From Pyxicephalus adspersus (lineage: Eukaryota > Chordata > Amphibia > Anura > Pyxicephalidae): DNA of 64,000 bases. The stretch is taken from contig NC_092862.1 of the NCBI RefSeq assembly GCF_032062135.1, forward strand, positions 62,807,569-62,871,568, written 5' to 3'. Below are positions 61,795 to 64,000 of the stretch, one piece after another. The notes beneath the pieces are model-generated. The model saw nothing but the letters and a program-made list of their open reading frames with translations, ran no database searches and was not told where the DNA came from. Position 1 is the stretch's first letter, and each line of letters begins with the position of its first letter. A program made the translations under genes and the position numbers.

Positions 61795-62821
61795 AAATAA
61801 AGCAAACCAATAGAATTAGTGTGAACATACATACATCTACTAGTGAAACCAACTTATATTTCTAAAGTCTATGCATCAATAGAATGGTTTGCCCTTTTCT
61901 CCTATATTGCATATCTCAGAATCCAGTGGATTATGCAACTACTATTCTGGTAAAGAACTTTGAGGCTGGGAAGACATTTCTCATCATCATCATTATTTAT
62001 CCCTAGAACTCATTAATAATATATGCTTCTGCATTGCAAACTCTACTCCACCACATCAAACCCAGAAATATATAGGTGTAGGCTTTCTTCAGGGACCATG
62101 TTCCGGAAAACCTTCCCAAGCTGCCTATCTCTGAAGACAGATCAACACAAACAGTGAAAAACTTAGCATTTCATTCATTGCTAGGCTGCAATATACAATT
62201 TGTGTCACATGCATTGCAAGCAACACCACAAGGGAATGTAACCCCCACACTGGTCATCCATTTATCCTGTCTCTTAGACCTTGTTTATTGGTTTTTCACA
62301 AACCTGTCTCCTATAGGTCACATTTATATATTAGTCTATCATTTTAGCAACATTTGTACCCATAGCTGAATGTATACATTTATCTACTCATGGCTCAATA
62401 AAACCCCTAACAGTTAAACCTTCTCAGACAGCAAAACAGCATTCCATCTGTACAGCTTGCAATGTTTGCCCAGTTTAATAATTTATATTTAATAAATGAA
62501 ACAGTTTCTTTGAACTCATATCTGTAAGAATCAGCTCACCTGTCACCTTAACTGTAGTCTAGCGAGGCATACCTGGATGACCAGCGGTGCCTTCTCTACT
62601 GCCAGGACTTCTGGGTCTGGTGCCTGGGCACATTCATGTGCATGCACCCACAGTTTGTCCTCCAGCATTTTGTGCTACTTACTTCTCAGATGGGACAGGC
62701 ACAAATGTAGTCATTAGTGACCCAACTACCCCAGGACATGCTCCATCATATGCATTGCTTTCCTTATGGTGGGTAACACATGAAAGAGGTATGTCAGCCA
62801 ATACCAATGCAACTTTTATTA
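61795..62821. other. No gene recognised
   Basis: Moderate GC from 62100. Frames of 71 and 91 codons lack any motif. Possibly an old repeat. Confidence 0.35.
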
Positions 62822-63460
62822 TTAACCACCCTAGCGCTAAACCCGACCTTGGTTCGGGTTAAAAAAAATTACAATTATCGATAAACCCGAACTTTTCTCA
62901 CTGTATGAAAATACAGTGATAAAAGTTTGGGTTTATCAATCACTTACCTGGTCCCGCTGCGATCATCCAGCGTTGTGTTCAAGCGTCGTCCTCCAGCGTC
63001 GATCTCCAGCGTCGGGTGCCTTCTCCGAGAAGAAGAAGCCGGCCGATGGAGAAGAAGAAGCCAGCCGGCTTCTTCTTCTCCGTCTGTAGCATGTGCGTGT
63101 CCCTCGGCGATGACGTTGGCGCGTGTGTGGGAAATTCAAATTGAAACTTATTCAAACACATTTTGTATTGGATTGAATACAAACTCCTGTATCCAATCTA
63201 ATAGAAAATAATTCAAAATAAATACAAAGTATGTAATTGGTAAATTCAAACTCTCATTTCGTATTGGATTGGATACAGGAGTTTGAATTCAATCCAATAC
63301 AAAATGATAGTTTGAATTTTGTTCTCATTTTGTATTGGATTGAATACAAAGTCCTGTATCCAATCCAATACAAAATAATAGAAAATATATTTCGCATTTT
63401 CAGTATTTTTCTCCACCAAAATTTTCTCATGGACCACCGGTTTTCTTGGGGGAAATCCGA
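62822..63460. repeat. TTAA-started element with an array of palindromic modules
   Basis: Opens TTAACCACCCTAGCG (62822), like other frog TTAA elements, with an inner inverted pair 'aaacccgaac'...'gtttgggttt' (about 62883-62935). A GC-rich part with 'ccagcgtcg' echoes (62968-63015) and an inverted 'ggcttcttcttctcc' type pair (about 63043-63082) follows. Then come three palindromic modules around GTATTGGATTGAATAC / GTATCCAATCCAATAC at 63164-63206, 63260-63306 and 63330-63374, the middle one inverted relative to the others. No right TTAA end identified. Confidence 0.6.
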
Positions 63461-63488
63461 TTATTATTATTATTATTATTATTATTAA
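63461..63488. repeat. (TTA)n microsatellite
   Basis: About nine TTA/ATT units, located exactly at the start of the family C copy, probably grown from its terminal run. Confidence 0.97.
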
Positions 63489-63933
63489 TAAACAGGATTT
63501 ATATAGCGCCAACATATTATGCAGCGTTGTACATTATTTAGGGATTGGAAATGACAGACTAATACAGACGGTGATACAAGAGGAGAGGACCCTGCCCCGA
63601 AGAGCTTACAATCTAGTAGGTGGGGGAATTTCACACACAATAGGGATGGGAGATATGTAGTGGTGGGAAGTAGTGATGGTATCAAAAGACAGAAGAAGAT
63701 GGGTAGGCAAGTTTGAAAAAATGGGTTTTGAGCGCTCTTTTAAATGAGCAGAAAGAAGCAAGCCGAATAGGACGAGGAAGACCATTCCAGAGAGTTGGGT
63801 AAGCTCTAGAGAAGTCTTGTATCCGTGCGTGTGATGAGGAAGTCATTAGTAGGTTATTGGAGGAGCAGAGAGTGGCTGGGGGAGTATTTTTTTACCAAGT
63901 CAGAAATGTAAGTGGGACAATAACTGTGTAGGG
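63489..63933 (+). repeat. Frog interspersed repeat family C, long copy
   Basis: Begins 'aaacaggatttatatagcgc' and carries 'ccaacatattatgcagcgtt' and 'ggaccctgccccgaagagct'. Partial copies at 4560, 22895 and 32050 match its first 120 bp. The rest ('aggacgaggaagaccattcc', 'gagagttgggtaagctct') is recalled as a common frog repeat body. Class unknown to me. Confidence 0.75.
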
Positions 63934-63935
63934 AT

Positions 63936-64000
63936 TTAACCCCCTAAGGGGTGTTCCCGAGTGTGACTCGGGGCCGGAAAAATTGCAAAAAGCGGTAATC
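63936..64000. mobile_element. TTAA element cut by the window end
   Basis: TTAACCCCCTAAGGGG at 63936, then 'ttcccgagtgtgactcgggg', a compact inverted repeat of the same design as the left part of the element at 48938. Confidence 0.7.

Overview
The window looks like vertebrate nuclear DNA from a frog (Anura). It is AT-rich, has no open reading frame of gene quality, and carries repeats I associate with anuran genomes: short interspersed copies ending in a 'gcgccaacatatt' motif, TTAA-flanked miniature elements, palindromic miniature elements, tRNA-derived SINEs, and L1/Tx1-type and L2-type LINE fragments. That assignment rests on memory of repeat families; no database was searched. I see no intact protein-coding gene, no convincing host exon, no tRNA or rRNA gene and no CRISPR array. 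The longest frames (up to 222 codons) are chance frames or lie in decayed transposons. The window therefore reads as a gene desert or a very large intron.

Layout. 0-8 kb: a palindromic repeat (556-1110), an L1/Tx1 3' end (1240-1990), a palindromic MITE (4017-4247), possible conserved non-coding DNA (5975-7080), a SINE and a hAT-like miniature element. 8-16 kb: mostly unique AT-rich DNA, an L1 piece, then a cluster made of a solo LTR with a perfect 5-bp target duplication (13824-14438), a hammerhead-ribozyme-like motif (about 14935-14985) and the 3' end of a Tc1/mariner-type transposon (15206-15602). 16-28 kb: scattered MITEs and the best candidate regulatory elements (21700-22320, 25360-26125). 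28-36 kb: the densest repeat region, with a complex palindromic array (28499-29697), a mariner-type miniature element, a TTAA element, a SINE, an L2 LINE and an L1/Tx1 LINE with a recognisable reverse transcriptase YADD box.

36-48 kb: candidate conserved DNA (36700-37260, 40541-41060, 47230-48070) around the most unusual object, a 1.7-kb element with terminal inverted repeats (38083-39785). It carries a decayed gene of an uncharacterised multicopy protein family ending in a 'HMMADYC' motif. A second, end-only copy lies at 61680-61794. 48-64 kb: a second solo LTR of the 13.8-kb family, broken by a nested TTAA element (48552-49455); a palindromic repeat (53.8 kb); a 25-bp inverted repeat enclosing a second hammerhead-like motif (59508-59805); and a run of palindromes and frog repeats reaching the window end.

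Nothing here forms a working pathway. The biology is that of mobile elements of several classes and possibly of long-range regulatory DNA. The points most worth following are the HMMADYC element, the two hammerhead-like motifs, the insect-like mariner end and the palindromic array.
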